Position numbers and translations under genes: made by a program. Shown here piece after piece: positions 6,743-7,734 of a stretch of DNA of 7,734 nucleotides. The stretch is from Acidobacteriota bacterium. GTDB lineage: Bacteria; Acidobacteriota; Terriglobia; Terriglobales; Acidobacteriaceae. Within the stretch, counting starts at the first letter, position 1, and every line of letters starts with the position of its first letter. The stretch covers positions 1 through 7,734 of the forward strand of contig JAJZJJ010000118.1 in the NCBI GenBank assembly GCA_021810175.1, in the 5' to 3' direction. The notes under the pieces were generated by a model. It was not told where the DNA came from. It did no database searches and saw only the letters and a program-made list of their open reading frames with translations.

Positions 6743-7720
6743 GTGCAGCATGCGCCACTGAATCAGCATGCGCCATCCGGAACATCGGATTGGCGCGCGG
6801 TGGTTCGCGTGCTTCGAAGTACCCCGAGCCGAACCCTCAACGCTGTCTCTACGGTTTTGTTCCCATCTCCGTGCCGCCTCTGCGGCACTCCGCTCGCTGA
6901 ACTAACTACAGCCCCCATCTGCACTTCCTGCTGGAATCACCTCCAAGCCCAGTCCGGTTCGCTCTGCTCCCGCTGCGGAGAGCACCTCGGCGTCGATTTC
7001 GTCCCCACTCCCGCCGCTCCGGAAACACTCTGCCGCGTCTGCCGCATGGCCAAGCCGCCCTTCGCACTCGCCGTGGCCTGGGGCGTCTATCAGGATGAAC
7101 TCCGCCAGCTTCTCCATCTGCTCAAATACGATCGCATCGAACCCATCGCTCCGCGCCTTGGCGCACTGCTGGCCGCCCGTGTCCTCGAAATAGCTAACCT
7201 GCCCCAATCCCTGCTTGTCGTGCCTGTCCCCCTGCATCGCAGCCGTAGGCGCCGTCGCGGCTTCAATCAGGCGGAGCTTCTCGCGCGCGGTCTTGCCCGC
7301 AGTCTCCGGCGGAAGCATCCGCAATTAAGCCTGCAGCTAGCCACTGAAGCTCTCGAGCGTGGCAGGGCCACGGAAAGTCAGGCCGGACTCAGCCCGCGCC
7401 AGCGCCGCGCCAACGTGCGTGGCGCTTTTTTCATCTCCGGCAAACGAGCACAGCGCGTTGTCGCAGGCCGCCATATCCTCCTCGTCGACGACATCTACAC
7501 CACCGGCGCCACCGCGCGCGCCTGCAGCCAGGCGCTCATGCGTGCCGGCGCGGCCAGCGTCTATGTGGCCACCGTCGCCCGCGCCCAGCGCTATGAGGCG
7601 CTTTACGGTCAGGTTCGCTCTGCTTTCTCAGACGAAGTTGCGGCTCCGGCCTCCACGCCCGAGCTGCCCATGCACGAAGATGTCGCCTTCTGGGGAACCG
7701 TCACGACTCAAAACCGATAG
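6743..7720 (+). CDS. comF: ComF-family double zinc-ribbon phosphoribosyltransferase
   Basis: The protein is 325 residues from the GTG at 6743. The N-terminal part carries four CxxC pairs, typical of the ComF zinc-binding region: C44/C47, C60/C63, C75/C78 and C97/C100. The PRTase domain follows, with VVPVPLHR (159-166), an Arg-rich GFNQAELLARGLA segment and the PRPP-binding loop LVDDIYTTGAT (247-257). ComF proteins are linked to natural transformation, acting in the cytoplasm next to the DNA-uptake machinery; many bacteria without known competence also carry one (GntX-like), so the role here is not certain. The start is uncertain. No good ribosome-binding site precedes 6743 (GAGGGG is about 16 nt away). 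In-frame GTGs at 6800 and 6809 are alternatives and would remove about 20 residues that look unlike the family. An in-frame TGA at 6728 sets the upstream limit. A tail of about 30 residues follows the PRTase core. The next gene starts 9 bp after the stop. Confidence 0.9.
   Translation: MQHAPLNQHAPSGTSDWRAVVRVLRSTPSRTLNAVSTVLFPSPCRLCGTPLAELTTAPICTSCWNHLQAQSGSLCSRCGEHLGVDFVPTPAAPETLCRVCRMAKPPFALAVAWGVYQDELRQLLHLLKYDRIEPIAPRLGALLAARVLEIANLPQSLLVVPVPLHRSRRRRRGFNQAELLARGLARSLRRKHPQLSLQLATEALERGRATESQAGLSPRQRRANVRGAFFISGKRAQRVVAGRHILLVDDIYTTGATARACSQALMRAGAASVYVATVARAQRYEALYGQVRSAFSDEVAAPASTPELPMHEDVAFWGTVTTQNR
6746..6775 (+). repeat. Two direct copies of a 12-bp repeat at the comF 5' end
   Basis: CAGCATGCGCCA occurs at 6746-6757 and again at 6764-6775, a period of 18 bp. 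Each copy contains the palindrome GCATGC. If translation begins at 6743 the repeat encodes QHAP twice; if it begins at 6800 or 6809 the repeat lies in the untranslated leader. Confidence 0.7.
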
Positions 7721-7729
7721 GGGGAAATC

Positions 7730-7734
7730 ATGTC
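7730..7734 (+). CDS. Start of a further gene, cut by the window edge
   Basis: An ATG at 7730 is preceded by GGGGGAA (7720-7726), a reasonable ribosome-binding site. It comes 9 bp after the comF stop, which suggests a co-transcribed and perhaps translationally coupled gene. Only the ATG and two more bases are visible, so nothing can be said about the product. Confidence 0.45.

Noticed and set aside
6715..6900. Small 61-codon plus-strand frame overlapping the comF start
   Set aside because: It overlaps the comF zinc-ribbon coding sequence in another frame and shows no recognisable motif. A leader peptide is conceivable but unsupported.
1..7734. CRISPR, insertion sequence, toxin-antitoxin, defence or prophage elements
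   Set aside because: None was seen on either strand: no regular repeat-spacer array, no transposase motifs and no terminal inverted repeats.

Overview
The window comes from a moderately high-GC bacterial chromosome. The gene content (a large exported GH31 enzyme, a MaeA-type malic enzyme, an exported GH37 trehalase and a ComF-type protein) and the sequence style would fit a soil Acidobacteriota (Terriglobia-like) genome. That assignment is an inference; no rRNA or other taxonomic marker is present.

Layout. Positions 1-2814 hold one long minus-strand gene, an exported glycoside hydrolase family 31 protein whose 3' end lies outside the window. A 275-bp divergent gap (2815-3089) separates it from a complete plus-strand NAD-type malic enzyme (3090-4784). 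After a 112-bp gap with one short hairpin comes a complete exported GH37 trehalase (4897-6594). Its stop codon sits inside a 10-bp perfect hairpin. A second hairpin and a plausible sigma70-type promoter follow, and then a ComF-family phosphoribosyltransferase (about 6743-7720) with a poorly defined start. A ribosome-binding site and ATG at 7730 begin one more gene that is cut by the window edge.

How the genes fit together. The two exported hydrolases would release monosaccharides outside the cytoplasm: GH31 from alpha-glycosides, and the trehalase giving glucose from trehalose. Malic enzyme works in central carbon metabolism, converting malate to pyruvate. A shared carbon-utilisation theme is plausible, but nothing in the sequence proves co-regulation. 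ComF appears to be a separate transcription unit linked to DNA uptake or an unknown phosphoribosyltransferase role.

I found no CRISPR array, insertion sequence, tRNA, rRNA, toxin-antitoxin or phage-defence module. The window reads as ordinary chromosome. The points most worth checking are the diverged catalytic loops of the trehalase, the helical C-terminal extension of the GH31 protein, the tandem hairpins and promoter before comF, the 12-bp direct repeat at the comF start, and a C-over-G bias on the plus strand that largely ignores gene direction.
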